Shown: positions 25,801-35,492 of the stretch, in pieces
Layout: every line of letters starts with the position of its first letter
How positions within the stretch are numbered: position 1 is the first letter of the stretch
Source of the DNA: Pseudomonas serbica
GTDB lineage: Bacteria; Pseudomonadota; Gammaproteobacteria; Pseudomonadales; Pseudomonadaceae
DNA: 64,000 nt
Assembly: GCF_028823535.1 (NCBI RefSeq)
Contig: NZ_JAQIYM010000002.1
Coordinates: forward strand, 248,001 to 312,000
Direction: 5' to 3'
Notes under the pieces: model-generated
What the model was told of the DNA's origin: nothing
The model's input: the letters and a program-made list of their open reading frames with translations, nothing else
The model's database searches: none
Translations under genes and position numbers: made by a program

Positions 25801-26979
25801 ATGACTGATTCATCGATTTCCGGGCGCGCCGCGATCGTTGGCCTGGGCGCGACCGAATTTTCCAAGAACTCCGGACGCACCGAACTGCGCCTGGCCATGG
25901 AGGCCACCTTGAGTGCGCTCAAGGATGCCGGCATCGACCCGTCCGAGGTCGAGGGCTTCAGCTCCTACTCGGTGGACAAGGTCCCGGAGTACGAAATCGC
26001 CCGTTTACTCGGCTGCAAGGACGTCAAGTTCTTCTCCCAGGTACCCCATGGCGGTGGCGCGGCCTGCGGGCCGGTGATGCACGCGGCGATGGCGGTGGCC
26101 ACCGGGGTGGCGAAAGTGGTGGTGGTCTACCGGGCCATGAACGAGCGTTCCTGGTATCGCTTCGGCACCGGCAACTACGGCTTCGCGGCGTCGCCGATCT
26201 TCGACAACGTCAACTACGGCTGGTACATGCCCCACGGCTTCCATACACCGGCCGCCTGGGTCGGCATGTTCGCCCAGCGCTACATGCACACCTATGGTGC
26301 CACCAGCGAAGACTTCGGCCGGATCGCGGTGGCTGCGCGGGATTTCGCCGCGACCAACCCCCAGGCGTTTTTCCACGGCAAGCCGATCACCCTGGAAGAA
26401 CACCAGGCCTCGCGCTGGATCTGCGAACCGCTGCACCTGCTTGATTGCTGCCAGGAGTCTGATGGCGCCGTGGCGATGGTCATCACCTCGGCCGAACGCG
26501 CCCGTGACCTGCGGCAGAAACCGGTGAGCATCAAGGCCGGTTCCCAAGGCATCAGCCACGGCCAGCAGAGCATGACTTCATTCTACCGCGACGACATCAC
26601 CGGGCTGCCGGAAATGGGCGTGGTCGCCCGCGAGCTGTATCGCCAGTCGGGCCTGGGCCCTGAATCGTTCCAGACCGCGGTGATCTACGACCACTTCACC
26701 CCGTTCGTGCTGCCGCAGCTCGAAGAGTTCGGCTTCGTCAAACGCGGTGAGGCCAAGGAATTCATCCGCGCCGGGCACCATGCCCGTGGCGGCAAACTGC
26801 CGATCAACACCCACGGCGGGCAACTGGGCGAAGCCTACATCCACGGCATGAACGGCATCGCCGAAGCGGTGCGCCAAGTGCGTGGCACGGCCGTCAACCA
26901 GGTGGCAGATGTGCAGAACGTGCTGGTCACCGCCGGTACCGGCGTACCCACCAGCGGCCTGATTCTCGGCGCAGCCTAA
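25801..26979 (+). CDS. Thiolase-fold lipid-transfer-like protein (Ltp2/Sal-type aldolase candidate)
   Basis: Thiolase-superfamily protein of 392 residues: N-terminal AAIVGLGATEFSKNSGRTELRL, then VPHGGGAACGPVMHAAMAVATG, and the C-terminal INTHGGQLGEAYIHGMNGI and AVIYDHFTPFVL motifs of the SCP-x-like branch. Ltp2-type members do not act as thiolases; with a DUF35 partner they cleave the hydroxylated steroid side chain by retro-aldol reaction. Neighbouring ChsH1/ChsH2-like genes support that role. The start is ATG 25801 after GGAGAGAC. Confidence 0.83.
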   Translation: MTDSSISGRAAIVGLGATEFSKNSGRTELRLAMEATLSALKDAGIDPSEVEGFSSYSVDKVPEYEIARLLGCKDVKFFSQVPHGGGAACGPVMHAAMAVATGVAKVVVVYRAMNERSWYRFGTGNYGFAASPIFDNVNYGWYMPHGFHTPAAWVGMFAQRYMHTYGATSEDFGRIAVAARDFAATNPQAFFHGKPITLEEHQASRWICEPLHLLDCCQESDGAVAMVITSAERARDLRQKPVSIKAGSQGISHGQQSMTSFYRDDITGLPEMGVVARELYRQSGLGPESFQTAVIYDHFTPFVLPQLEEFGFVKRGEAKEFIRAGHHARGGKLPINTHGGQLGEAYIHGMNGIAEAVRQVRGTAVNQVADVQNVLVTAGTGVPTSGLILGAA

Positions 26980-26989
26980 GGAGCAGCAG

Positions 26990-28159
26990 ATGTTCGTCGA
27001 CCTCACTCCCGAACAACATGCCCTGCGCCACAAGGTGCGGGACTATTTCCAGGCCCTGATGACCAAGGACATGCGCGAGCAGTTGCGCGGCAAGGAAGGC
27101 GGCGAGCTGTATCGCCAGACCATCCGCCAGATGGGCCGCGACGGCTGGCTCGCGGTCGGCTGGCCCAAGGCCCATGGCGGCCAGGGCTACGCCGCCACCG
27201 AACAGTTGATTTTCTTCGAAGAAGCCAACATCGCCGGTGCACCGCTGCCGTTCGTGACCATCAGTACCGTGGGCCCTGCCTTGATGGCCCATGGCAGCGA
27301 GCTGCAGAAAGAGCGTTTCCTGCCCGGGATCGCCGCGGGCGAAATCATGTTCGCCATCGGTTACTCCGAACCCGACGCCGGCAGCGATCTGGCGGTGCTG
27401 AAAACCAGCGCTCGCCAGGACGAAGAAGGCTTTTTGGTCAATGGCAACAAGCTGTGGACCTCGGGCGCCGAATCGGCCGATTTCGTCTGGCTGGCGGCCC
27501 GTACCGATCCGACCCAGGCGCGGCACAAAGGCATTTCGCTGCTGATCGTCGATACCACGACGCCGGGTTTCTCCCACACCCTGATCCACACCGTCGGCAA
27601 TCCGACGGCGGCCACTTACTACGACAACGTGCGGGTGCCCAACGAGATGCTGGTGGGCGAGTTGCACGGTGGCTGGAAACTCATCACCTCGCAGTTGAAC
27701 CACGAACGCCTGGGCCTGGGTACCTGGTCGGACAAGGTGGTGGCGCTGTTTCGCCGGGTCTACCTGTGGGCGCGGGCCCGCGATGAACAGGGCCGTCGGG
27801 CGATGGACAAGGCCTGGGTGCGCAGCTCGCTGGCCGAGTGTTATGCGCGCCTGGAGGCGATGCGCCTGATCAACATGCGCATCGCCGCCGACCTCGAGCT
27901 CGACCGCATGAGCGTCGCGCTGAGTTCGACCACCAAGGTGTTCGGCTCGGAGTCGGCCATCGAGATCCTGCGCAAGCTGGCGGCGATCGTCGGTGCCAAT
28001 GGCTCGATGCGCAGCGGTTCGGCGGCGACGCTGTTGGAGGGTGACCTGGAGTATGAGTTGCGCTCTGCAACGACCCTGACCTTTGGCGGCGGCACCAATG
28101 AGATCCAGCGCGAACTGATCGCCCAGTTTGGCCTCGGCATGCCGCGCACCCAACGCTGA
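26990..28159 (+). CDS. Acyl-CoA dehydrogenase, large-type subunit
   Basis: Protein of 389 residues with the acyl-CoA dehydrogenase layout: N-terminal helices, a beta domain with IGYSEPDAGSDLAVLKT, and a C-terminal domain ending LTFGGGTNEIQRELIAQFGLGMP. It would introduce the 2,3 double bond in a CoA-activated side chain, passing electrons to ETF. It likely pairs with the subunit at 24259 as a heterotetramer. The start follows AAGGAG, 10 bp after the Ltp-like stop. Confidence 0.87.
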   Translation: MFVDLTPEQHALRHKVRDYFQALMTKDMREQLRGKEGGELYRQTIRQMGRDGWLAVGWPKAHGGQGYAATEQLIFFEEANIAGAPLPFVTISTVGPALMAHGSELQKERFLPGIAAGEIMFAIGYSEPDAGSDLAVLKTSARQDEEGFLVNGNKLWTSGAESADFVWLAARTDPTQARHKGISLLIVDTTTPGFSHTLIHTVGNPTAATYYDNVRVPNEMLVGELHGGWKLITSQLNHERLGLGTWSDKVVALFRRVYLWARARDEQGRRAMDKAWVRSSLAECYARLEAMRLINMRIAADLELDRMSVALSSTTKVFGSESAIEILRKLAAIVGANGSMRSGSAATLLEGDLEYELRSATTLTFGGGTNEIQRELIAQFGLGMPRTQR

Positions 28160-28224
28160 CGCTCGTCCATCAACAACAAGAACCGTACTCGCCCCGGCTC
28201 CGGGGCGGGTCGAAGGGGACTTTC

Positions 28225-29430
28225 ATGAGCACTATCGAGCAATTTCGCCAGGACACCCGTGCCTGGCTGGAGGCCAACTGCCCGCCGTCGATGCGCACCG
28301 GCATGGCTGAAGGCGATGTGGTGTGGGGCAGCCAGAACCCGCAGTTTCCCTGTGAAGACGCGCGCCTGTGGTTCGAACGCATGCGTGACAAGCGCTGGTT
28401 CTGCCCCGAGTGGCCCGAGGAATATGGCGGCGCGGGCCTGAGCGATGAACAACTGGCGGTGCTGGAAAGCGAGATGCGCCGCCTCAAGTGCCGGCCGCCG
28501 CAGATCAACCTGGGCATCTGGATGCTCGGCCCGGTGTTGTTGGCCTACGGCAGCGAGCAACAGAAACGCGACCTGCTGCCGCCAATTGCCCGCGGTGAAG
28601 TGCGCTGGTGCCAGGGCTTCTCCGAGCCGAACGCCGGCTCCGACCTGGCCAGCCTGAAAATGGCCGCCCGCGATGCCGGTGACCACTTTGTGGTGGATGG
28701 CAGCAAGATCTGGACCTCCTACGGCGACAAATCCGACTGGATGTATGCCCTGGTGCGCACCGACTTCAGCGCACCAAAACACGAGGGCATCAGCCTGATC
28801 GTGCTGGACATGCGCAGCCCCGGCGTCAAGCCGCAACCGATCGATCTGATCAGCGGCAAGTCGGCGTTTTGCCAGGTGTTCTTCGACAGCGTGAAGGTGC
28901 CCAAGAGCCAGTTGATCGGGCCGTTGAACGGTGGCTGGAACCTGGCCAAGTACCTGCTGCAGCACGAACGCAAGGCGATGTCGAAATTCGGCGAATTCAG
29001 CCTGCCGTCGCACTTCGACCTGCTGGCCCTGATGCGCGAGTACGTGCCGGCGCCACAGAGTCAGAGCGAGCACGCTTTGCAGGCGCGGGCCACGGCCTGT
29101 GCGATGAACGAGCAGGCCTACAACCTGACTGTACAGCGCATGGGTGAAGAGGCGCGGGCCGGCGATGACATCGGCGGCCTGATGTCGATCATGAAGCTTA
29201 CGCACACCGAACAGGAGCGCGACAAGTTCGAAGTGCTGCTCGATGCCATGTCCGGGCATGCCTTCGGTTGGGAAAGTGCGACGTTCAGCGAGCAGCAACT
29301 GGCGGTGACCCGCTCCTGGTTGAACAGCTATGCGCTGACCATTTCCGGTGGGTCTTCGGAGGTCCAGTTGAACGTCATCGCCAAGCGTGTGCTGGGCTTG
29401 CCCGACGCAAAAAAAGGAGTCACCCCATGA
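28225..29430 (+). CDS. Acyl-CoA dehydrogenase, large-type subunit (second pair)
   Basis: Protein of 401 residues: QGFSEPNAGSDLASLKM in the beta domain and, at the C-terminus, YALTISGGSSEVQLNVIAKRVLGLP, where the usual GGTxEIQ is GGSSEVQ. A GGGGACTT ribosome site precedes ATG 28225, after a 65-bp gap. Its stop overlaps the start of the next acyl-CoA dehydrogenase (29427), so the two are very probably subunits of one enzyme. Having two such pairs fits two successive side-chain oxidation rounds. Confidence 0.87.
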   Translation: MSTIEQFRQDTRAWLEANCPPSMRTGMAEGDVVWGSQNPQFPCEDARLWFERMRDKRWFCPEWPEEYGGAGLSDEQLAVLESEMRRLKCRPPQINLGIWMLGPVLLAYGSEQQKRDLLPPIARGEVRWCQGFSEPNAGSDLASLKMAARDAGDHFVVDGSKIWTSYGDKSDWMYALVRTDFSAPKHEGISLIVLDMRSPGVKPQPIDLISGKSAFCQVFFDSVKVPKSQLIGPLNGGWNLAKYLLQHERKAMSKFGEFSLPSHFDLLALMREYVPAPQSQSEHALQARATACAMNEQAYNLTVQRMGEEARAGDDIGGLMSIMKLTHTEQERDKFEVLLDAMSGHAFGWESATFSEQQLAVTRSWLNSYALTISGGSSEVQLNVIAKRVLGLPDAKKGVTP

Positions 29431-30569
29431 GCCTGCGTTATAACGATGACCAGCGCCTGCTGGCCGACAGCGCCCGGGACTTTCTCGCCGCCCGCAGCCC
29501 AGTGAGTGCCCAGCGTCGACTGCGCGATGAGGCGGTAGCCCTGGGTTTCGACCCGCAACTGTGGCGTGACGCGGTGGGGCTGGGCTGGAGTGCGATCGCC
29601 TTTCCCGAAGCGTTCGGTGGCCTGGATTTCGGTTGCAAGGGCCTTGGGCCGATCTTCGAATCCATGGGCCGTAATCTGTCGGCCACGCCACTGTTGTCCA
29701 GCGTGGTACTGGGCGGTTCGCTGGTGCAGCTGGCAGGCAATTCGGCGCAGCAGGCGCAGTGGTTGCCAGCGCTGATCGGTGGCGAACAGCGCCTGGCCCT
29801 GGCCGTTGACGAACAGTCGCGCCATGACCCGCGTCGCATTGCCCTTGAGGCCAAGGCCGAAGGGCAGGGCTATCGCTTGCACGGCGACAAGTTCTGGGTG
29901 GTCGACGGCCTCGGTGCCGACGCCTATGTGGTGGCGGCGCGCACCTCCGGTCAGCCGGGTGAGACCCAGGGCATCAGTCTGTTCCTGGTGCCGGCCGATA
30001 CGAAGGGTTTGACCGTCAGCGCGCTGGCGCTGATCGATTCGCGCAACTGCGCGCGCCTGCAACTGGACGGCGTGCAACTGGGCAGCGATGCGCTGCTGGG
30101 TACTTTGGGTGAGGGCTGGGCTGCGCTGGAAACCGTCCTGGACCGAGGTCGCACCTGTCTGGCCGCAGAGCTGTTGGGCATGGCCGAGCAACTGTTCGAA
30201 ACCACCCTGGAGTACCTCAAGACCCGCGTGCAGTTCGACACGCCGATTGGCACCTTCCAGGTCCTGCAACACCGCGCCGCGCAACTGTACGTCGACCTGG
30301 CGCTCAGCCGCAGCGCCCTGATGGCCGCGCTGGCGACCCTGGACGACGCCAGCCTCGATGCCGGGGCCCGCGCTCGCCTGGTCAGCCTGGCGAAATGGAA
30401 AGCCGGTGACACGGCGATCAAGGTCGCCAACGAAGCGGTGCAGATGCACGGCGGCATTGGCGTCACCGATGAACTGGATGTCGGCCTGTACCTCAAGCGC
30501 GTGCGCGTGGCGCAGAGCTGCCTGGGCGACCGGGATTTCCATTGCGAACGCTACGCCACTAACGCGTAG
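29427..30569 (+). CDS. Acyl-CoA dehydrogenase, small-type subunit (second pair)
   Basis: Protein of 380 residues with an acyl-CoA dehydrogenase N-terminal domain (IAFPEAFGGLDFG), a reduced central region, and C-terminal VQFDTPIGTFQVLQHRAAQLYVDL and QMHGGIGVTDELDVGLYLKR. It lacks the GGTNEIQ motif, like the second subunits of ChsE-type enzymes. ATG 29427 overlaps the preceding stop (ATGA); the upstream open frame to 29268 is inside that gene. The TAG stop lies in the first base triplets of a REP element. Confidence 0.86.
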   Translation: MSLRYNDDQRLLADSARDFLAARSPVSAQRRLRDEAVALGFDPQLWRDAVGLGWSAIAFPEAFGGLDFGCKGLGPIFESMGRNLSATPLLSSVVLGGSLVQLAGNSAQQAQWLPALIGGEQRLALAVDEQSRHDPRRIALEAKAEGQGYRLHGDKFWVVDGLGADAYVVAARTSGQPGETQGISLFLVPADTKGLTVSALALIDSRNCARLQLDGVQLGSDALLGTLGEGWAALETVLDRGRTCLAAELLGMAEQLFETTLEYLKTRVQFDTPIGTFQVLQHRAAQLYVDLALSRSALMAALATLDDASLDAGARARLVSLAKWKAGDTAIKVANEAVQMHGGIGVTDELDVGLYLKRVRVAQSCLGDRDFHCERYATNA

Positions 30570-30825
30570 GAGCCTGGCTTGCCCGCTCCCACAAGGGTTG
30601 CTGGTGTCCCCAACAGGTGAGTACGACTCACCACCCTGTGGGAGCGGGCTTGCTCGCGAAAGCGGGGTGTCAGGCAACGAGGATGTTGAATGTGCCGGCC
30701 TCTTCGCGAGCAGGCTCGCTCCCACATGGAATCGGAGGGGTACCCGGCATTTGAGTACGACGCAACACCCCTGTGGGAGCGAGCCTGCTCGCGATAGCTG
30801 AGTGTCAGGCGCCCACTCCCACAGG
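30566..30825 (+). repeat. Cluster of REP elements
   Basis: The gap before the CoA ligase is almost entirely REP sequence: a GTAGGAGCCTGGCTTGCCCGCTCCCAC copy, an inverted pair (CTGTGGGAGCGGGCTTGCTCGCGA ... TCGCGAGCAGGCTCGCTCCCACA), and a further GTGGGAGCGAGCCTGCTCGCGA with a partial partner. No gene or clear promoter is visible. Confidence 0.85.
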
Positions 30826-30853
30826 TTTTTCGGCTGTCCTGGAGAAAACAAAA

Positions 30854-32536
30854 ATGAGCATTGAACGCTGGCAAACCGCGTGGCGCGAACTGATCGCCCC
30901 CGGTGCTCCGTTTGAAGTGGTAACGCCCGATGACGGCGCTCCACGTTACTTTCGTCACGCCGCGCACGACTTGCTGCAGGTGTTCGACGCCGGTCGGGTT
31001 CACGGTGACCGTGAATTTCTGGTCTGGCAGTCACAGCGCCTGACCTTCAACCAGTTCTTCGATCAGGTCGACCGCCTGGCCGGGCAGATGGTCGCCCGTT
31101 TTACCCTGCAACCGGGCGAGCGGGTGGCGATTGCCATGCGCAACCAGCCGGCGTGGCTGGTGGCCTTCGCCGCGATCGTGCGCTGTGGCGCGGTGTGTGT
31201 GCCGCTCAACAGTTGGGGCCTGCGCGACGAGTTGCAGTATGCGTTGCAGGACAGCGGTTCGCGCCTGTTGTTGTGCGACGAAGCGCGTCTGAAAACCCTG
31301 CACGAAGACCTGGCCCGCGAGCAGCGCGCCACCATCGTCGTCGGGGCCGAGGAAGCAACGTTGCCCGAGTACTGCCTGCGTTTCGAGGACTTGATCAGCG
31401 CTCCGGCACTACCGGTACCCACTCTTGAAATCGATCCTGACGCGCCGGCTCTGATCCTCTACACCTCGGGCACCACCAGCCGCGCCAAGGGCGCCGTGTC
31501 GAGTCACCGGGCCATTTGCCAGGCGCTGTTTGCCCTGGATTTCCAAGGCGCGTTTTGCGCCATGAGCTCGCCCGAGCGTATCGGTGTGGTGCTCAACAGC
31601 GGCTATCCACCCACCACGCTGGCGGCTGTGCCGCTGTTCCATGTCAGCGGCTTGCATGCGCAGTTTTTGTCGGCATTACGCGGCGGTCGGCGCTTGATGC
31701 TGATGTACAAGTGGGATGTCGAACGTGCCATCGACCTCATTCGCGATGAGCGCTGTACCCAGTTCAATGGGGCGCCGGTGATGATGCAGCAACTGCTGGC
31801 GTCACCCCGTTTTGGCGGCGAGCAAACCGTTAGCCTGTTCGGTCTCGGACTGGGCGGCGCAGCGTCGTCCGCCGGGGTACTGGACGACATGCTCAAGCTC
31901 AAGCCTGACGTCATCGGCGGTGCCGGGTATGGCCTGACCGAAAGCAATGGCATCGGCGCGGCCATCGGTGGCGATCCGTTCGTGTACAAGCCGCAGGCAG
32001 CGGGTTGGGCACTGCCGATCGTCGATATCCGTATCGGTGACAGCCCTGATCAGCCCCAGGCGGCGGGCACTCGCGGGGTGATCTGGTTGCGTTCCCCAAC
32101 CTTGATGAGCGCCTACTGGAACCTGCCCGAAGCCACTGCGCAAAGCCTGCGCGACGGTTGGCTGGACACTGGCGATATCGGTTACCTCGACCAAGAGCAA
32201 TTCCTCCACATCACCGGCCGGGTCAAGGAGTTGATCAACCGCGGTGGCGAGAAGATTTCCGCCGCGGAAATCGAAACCTGCGTCCTCGATATGCCCGGAG
32301 TCCTGGAGGCGGCGGCGTTCGCCATTGCCGACCCGCTGCTGGGCGAGACGGTAGGGCTGGCCGTGCATGGCCAGGCCTCGACACTGCCCCAGGAGGCGCA
32401 GATCTGCGCATTCATCGCCGAGCGCCTGGCCGCTTACAAAGTGCCGGCGCAGGTCTTTCGGGTTCGCGAACCCTTGCCCCGCAATGCCACCGGCAAGGTG
32501 CTCAAGGCACAGCTGCAAGAAAAGTTGGGCGCGTAA
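30854..32536 (+). CDS. Acyl-CoA synthetase (AMP-forming)
   Basis: ANL-superfamily ligase of 560 residues that activates a carboxylic acid to its CoA thioester through an acyl-AMP. The P-loop motif is LILYTSGTTSRAKGAV, followed by GAGYGLTESNG, GWLDTGDIGYLD and the C-terminal hinge and Lys region ITGRVKELINRGGEKIS / NATGKVLKAQL. All conserved motifs are intact. The start is ATG 30854 after GGAGAA; the longer ORF runs into REP DNA. By context it activates a steroid side-chain or ring-degradation acid. Confidence 0.9.
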   Translation: MSIERWQTAWRELIAPGAPFEVVTPDDGAPRYFRHAAHDLLQVFDAGRVHGDREFLVWQSQRLTFNQFFDQVDRLAGQMVARFTLQPGERVAIAMRNQPAWLVAFAAIVRCGAVCVPLNSWGLRDELQYALQDSGSRLLLCDEARLKTLHEDLAREQRATIVVGAEEATLPEYCLRFEDLISAPALPVPTLEIDPDAPALILYTSGTTSRAKGAVSSHRAICQALFALDFQGAFCAMSSPERIGVVLNSGYPPTTLAAVPLFHVSGLHAQFLSALRGGRRLMLMYKWDVERAIDLIRDERCTQFNGAPVMMQQLLASPRFGGEQTVSLFGLGLGGAASSAGVLDDMLKLKPDVIGGAGYGLTESNGIGAAIGGDPFVYKPQAAGWALPIVDIRIGDSPDQPQAAGTRGVIWLRSPTLMSAYWNLPEATAQSLRDGWLDTGDIGYLDQEQFLHITGRVKELINRGGEKISAAEIETCVLDMPGVLEAAAFAIADPLLGETVGLAVHGQASTLPQEAQICAFIAERLAAYKVPAQVFRVREPLPRNATGKVLKAQLQEKLGA

Positions 32537-32546
32537 CACCGCCTTA

Positions 32547-32563
32547 GTCTTTCCGGACGATGT
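32547..32563 (+). promoter_or_regulatory. Regulon motif copy facing the DUF1329 gene
   Basis: Reads AGTCTTTCCGGACGATG, a full match to AGTC-N5-GGACGATG. It starts 11 bp after the CoA ligase stop and ends 65 bp before ATG 32629, indicating a separate promoter for DUF1329. Confidence 0.7.
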
Positions 32564-32628
32564 CCGGGCCGGCAGAACACGAACAATGGGTCCATTCCAC
32601 ACAGCCTTATCAGCGTAGGAGGCATCAC

Positions 32629-34011
32629 ATGAAAATAACAAGAACAGGTCTCATGCTCGCGGTCGCAGTCACAGCCAATAGCGGGCTGATGGGTTATGCG
32701 CACGCGGCGGTGTCACCCCAGGAAGCGGCCAAGCTGGGCAAGGAGCTGACCTGTGTCGGCGCCGAGCAGGCTGGCAACGCCGAGGGCACCATTCCGCCGT
32801 ACACCGGCAAATACCTGGGTGAAGTACCGGGCTGGAATCATGTGAAATTCTCCGGCGACCAGCCGGTGGATCCCTATGCGGCGGAGAAGCCGATCCTGGT
32901 GATCACCGCGCAGAACATGAGCCAGTACGAGGCGCACCTGACCGAAGGGCAGAAGGCCCTGCTGAAGAAGTACCCGACCACCTACAAGATGAACATCTAC
33001 CCCGGCCACCGGGACTTCCGCTACCCCGATTACGTCTGCCGTCGGGTGATGGACAATGCGCTGCACGCTCAGTTGGTCAACGACGGTGCCGGTTTCACCG
33101 GGATCGGCCAGGTGCCGTTCCCGATCCCCAAGAACGGCATGGAACTGCTGTGGAATCACCAACTGCCGGCACGTGCCTACACCGAGGAAAAAACCTCCGA
33201 CCTGGCCTCGGTCCTGCCCAACGGCAGCATTGGCTGGGGGCGAGCCTACGCGCGAAACCTGGCACTGGGGAACTCACCGGCCGCCGACTCCAAGACCGAA
33301 GACAAGATTGCGGCCATGAGCAACAACATGACCCTCAAGCCGGCCCGGGACAACGGCACCATCAGTATTTCCCATGAACCCTACAACTTCGGCACCGATG
33401 CGCGCCAGGCCTGGACCTACAGCCCATCGACCCGGCGCGTACGGCAACTGCCGGGCTACGGTTTCGATCAGCCGATGATCGGCACCAACGGCACCATGAC
33501 CATCGACGAAGACCGTTTGTTCAACGGCTCGCCAGAGCGGTTCACCTGGAAGCTGATCGGCAAGCGCGAGATCTACACGCCGGCCAACGCCTTCAAGCCC
33601 AACGCCGGCACCGTCAAGCACGCCGACATGCTGACCCCCAACCATCCCAATCCCGATTTGATGCGTTATGAATTACGTCGCGTGTGGGTGTTGGAAGCGG
33701 ACTTGAAGGAAGGCTATCGCCATGTCTATGGCAAGCGCGTGCTGTTCATCGACGAAGACACCTGGAACGCGGTCCTGGCCGACAACTACGACGCCCGTGG
33801 GCAGCTGTGGAAGCACGCCATGATCAACTACTACTACCACCCTGACATGAGCGGCTGGCAGGCCGGTTCGCAGTTTTTCATGGACTTGAACTCCGGCCAG
33901 TACACCGGCTACGGCATGACCAACGAAGCGAAGAAGGGGCCGATCCTAAACGAAGGCAAGTTCACCCCGGACCAATACACCGCGGATGCGGCGCGGGCGA
34001 TCGGGCGGTAA
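32629..34011 (+). CDS. DUF1329 exported protein
   Basis: Periplasmic protein of 460 residues with a signal peptide cleaved after GYAHA (about residue 27). The remainder (WNHVKFSGDQPVDPY, FTWKLIGKREIYTPANAF, YELRRVWVLEADLKEGYRHVYGKRVLFIDEDTW) is typical of DUF1329. Members co-occur with DUF1302 outer-membrane proteins, YCF48 proteins and RND transporters in steroid and other hydrophobic-substrate islands; this window has all four. A role in carrying a lipophilic substrate across the periplasm is an inference. Ribosome site TAGGAGG; strong terminator downstream. Confidence 0.88.
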   Translation: MKITRTGLMLAVAVTANSGLMGYAHAAVSPQEAAKLGKELTCVGAEQAGNAEGTIPPYTGKYLGEVPGWNHVKFSGDQPVDPYAAEKPILVITAQNMSQYEAHLTEGQKALLKKYPTTYKMNIYPGHRDFRYPDYVCRRVMDNALHAQLVNDGAGFTGIGQVPFPIPKNGMELLWNHQLPARAYTEEKTSDLASVLPNGSIGWGRAYARNLALGNSPAADSKTEDKIAAMSNNMTLKPARDNGTISISHEPYNFGTDARQAWTYSPSTRRVRQLPGYGFDQPMIGTNGTMTIDEDRLFNGSPERFTWKLIGKREIYTPANAFKPNAGTVKHADMLTPNHPNPDLMRYELRRVWVLEADLKEGYRHVYGKRVLFIDEDTWNAVLADNYDARGQLWKHAMINYYYHPDMSGWQAGSQFFMDLNSGQYTGYGMTNEAKKGPILNEGKFTPDQYTADAARAIGR

Positions 34012-34030
34012 GCGCCGGGTCGTTGCAATG

Positions 34031-34067
34031 AAAAAAGCCCCATCGGTATCCGATGGGGCTTTTTTTT
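34031..34067 (+). terminator. Bidirectional terminator between DUF1329 and the leftward SDR
   Basis: AAGCCCCATCGG-TAT-CCGATGGGGCTT is a 12-bp perfect stem flanked by A6 on the left and T8 on the right, so it can stop transcription from both sides. It lies between convergent operons. Confidence 0.92.
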
Positions 34068-34172
34068 GCTTCAGTTAATCGGCGCAGAGGTGATCGACCA
34101 TTGGGGGTCCCGTGGCCGATCATCTCCAGCAGCCGTTTGTAGCCGGTACGCAGGTTTGTCGACTTGAAGGGC

Positions 34173-34964
34173 TTAGCAGGGCAGGTAGTGGCCGCCGTTG
34201 ACGTCCAGTTGCGCGCCGGTAATGACCTTGGCGAAGTCGCTGGCCAGGTACAGGGCGGCCATGGCGCAGTCGCTGTCTTGCGGAATCTTGCGCAGTGGAA
34301 TCTGTTGCGCGACCTGCTCGACCAGCGACTCCATCGGGACGCCCAGGCGCTTGGCTTCGCTCTCGAAGTAGCCGATCACCGGTGCGCCCCACATCCAGCC
34401 CATGAAGGTGGAGTTGACGCGGATGCCGAACGGGCCGAGATCCTGGGCCAGGTACTGCACGGCGGTTTTCAACGCGCCTTTGGAAACGGCATAACCGGAT
34501 TCCAGCTGGTTGGGGGTGCGAGTGGCCATGGTGTTGATCATGACGATGCTGCCCGACTTCTGTTTCTTCATCTGCGGCAGCACGGCCTGGGTCATGTGCA
34601 TGGTGCCGAACAGGTTGACGTCCATCGCGTTACGCCAGTCGGCCATTGACGATTCTGAGGAACTGCCCCAGGCGCCGTGGGCGTAGGCGGAGTTGATCAG
34701 TACATCGATCTGGCCGAAGTGCTCGATCGTCAGGTCGGCGAGCGCCTGGCATTGCTCGACCAGGGAAATGTCGGTGGGGACTTTAAGGATCGGGGTGCTG
34801 TAGCCCGCGTCGCGGACCGCTTGCTCGGCCTGATCCAGCTTGGCCGGGGTGCGTGCGGCCAACACCACGGCCTTGGCCTGATACTCCGCGGCACGCACGG
34901 CCAGCTTGATGCCAAGGCCTGGGCCGATACCGGAAATGATGACGACTTTATCTTTGAGCAACAT
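34173..34964 (-). CDS. SDR family oxidoreductase (last gene of the sulfation operon)
   Basis: Short-chain dehydrogenase of 263 residues. The cofactor motif is SGIGPGLG instead of the usual TGxxxGIG, the NNAG motif is NSAY, and Tyr/Lys are in YAVSKGAL. The altered motifs place it in a divergent SDR subgroup. The start is ATG 34964 behind AAGGTG; the longer frame overlaps the SRPBCC gene. It closes the leftward gene set that begins with cysD and could oxidise the sulfated or desulfated product; its substrate is unknown. Confidence 0.82.
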   Translation of the reverse strand: MLLKDKVVIISGIGPGLGIKLAVRAAEYQAKAVVLAARTPAKLDQAEQAVRDAGYSTPILKVPTDISLVEQCQALADLTIEHFGQIDVLINSAYAHGAWGSSSESSMADWRNAMDVNLFGTMHMTQAVLPQMKKQKSGSIVMINTMATRTPNQLESGYAVSKGALKTAVQYLAQDLGPFGIRVNSTFMGWMWGAPVIGYFESEAKRLGVPMESLVEQVAQQIPLRKIPQDSDCAMAALYLASDFAKVITGAQLDVNGGHYLPC

Positions 34965-35004
34965 GGTGATCACCTTCTTATTGTTCTGGTAGGGAATGGG
35001 TCGT

Positions 35005-35472
35005 TCAGGTGCGACTGGCGTGCAGTGCTTCGGCACGTCGTTTCAGGTCCAGGGCCATCTGGTCGAAGCCGGTTTTTACCCAGGCACCGTGCTCGCGCAT
35101 GATCGTGTCCTGGTTCAGGCCCAGGAAAATATCCGTGGTGAAATAGCGGCAACGGTTGGCATCGATGGCCGTGATGTACTGGTCGCGGCGGGCGGCGTCC
35201 ATGTTCTCCGGGACGGGGCGTTGCTCCCAGGACAACAGTTGCTCGGGGTCGCAGGCCACGAGGTATTCGAACACCGGAACGGTTTCGCCGGTCTCGGGGG
35301 AAAGCACCTGCATATGCACCTCGTCACCGATCTGCAGGCCGCAGCGAATGTGCGGACAGAAGCTGTTCCACTGGTGGTAATTGTCCAGATCGATGAGCAC
35401 CTCCCAGACCACCCGGGCGGGGGCATCGATTTCCACCGTGTGGGAGGTCACTATGTTTTCTGCTCTGGCCAT
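35005..35472 (-). CDS. SRPBCC-fold (START/Bet v 1-like) protein
   Basis: Small hydrophobic-ligand-pocket protein of 155 residues: the opening SHTVEIDAPARVVWEVLIDLDNYHQWNSF is the standard SRPBCC start. Such proteins bind or transform lipophilic ligands, and some act as cyclases or aromatases. The start is ATG 35472 behind AGGAGA. Upstream sequence open to 36072 is a shadow of neighbouring genes. It lies between the SnoaL-like and SDR genes of the sulfotransferase operon. Confidence 0.75.
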   Translation of the reverse strand: MARAENIVTSHTVEIDAPARVVWEVLIDLDNYHQWNSFCPHIRCGLQIGDEVHMQVLSPETGETVPVFEYLVACDPEQLLSWEQRPVPENMDAARRDQYITAIDANRCRYFTTDIFLGLNQDTIMREHGAWVKTGFDQMALDLKRRAEALHASRT

Positions 35473-35492
35473 GACAGTCTCCTGTTGTGCAT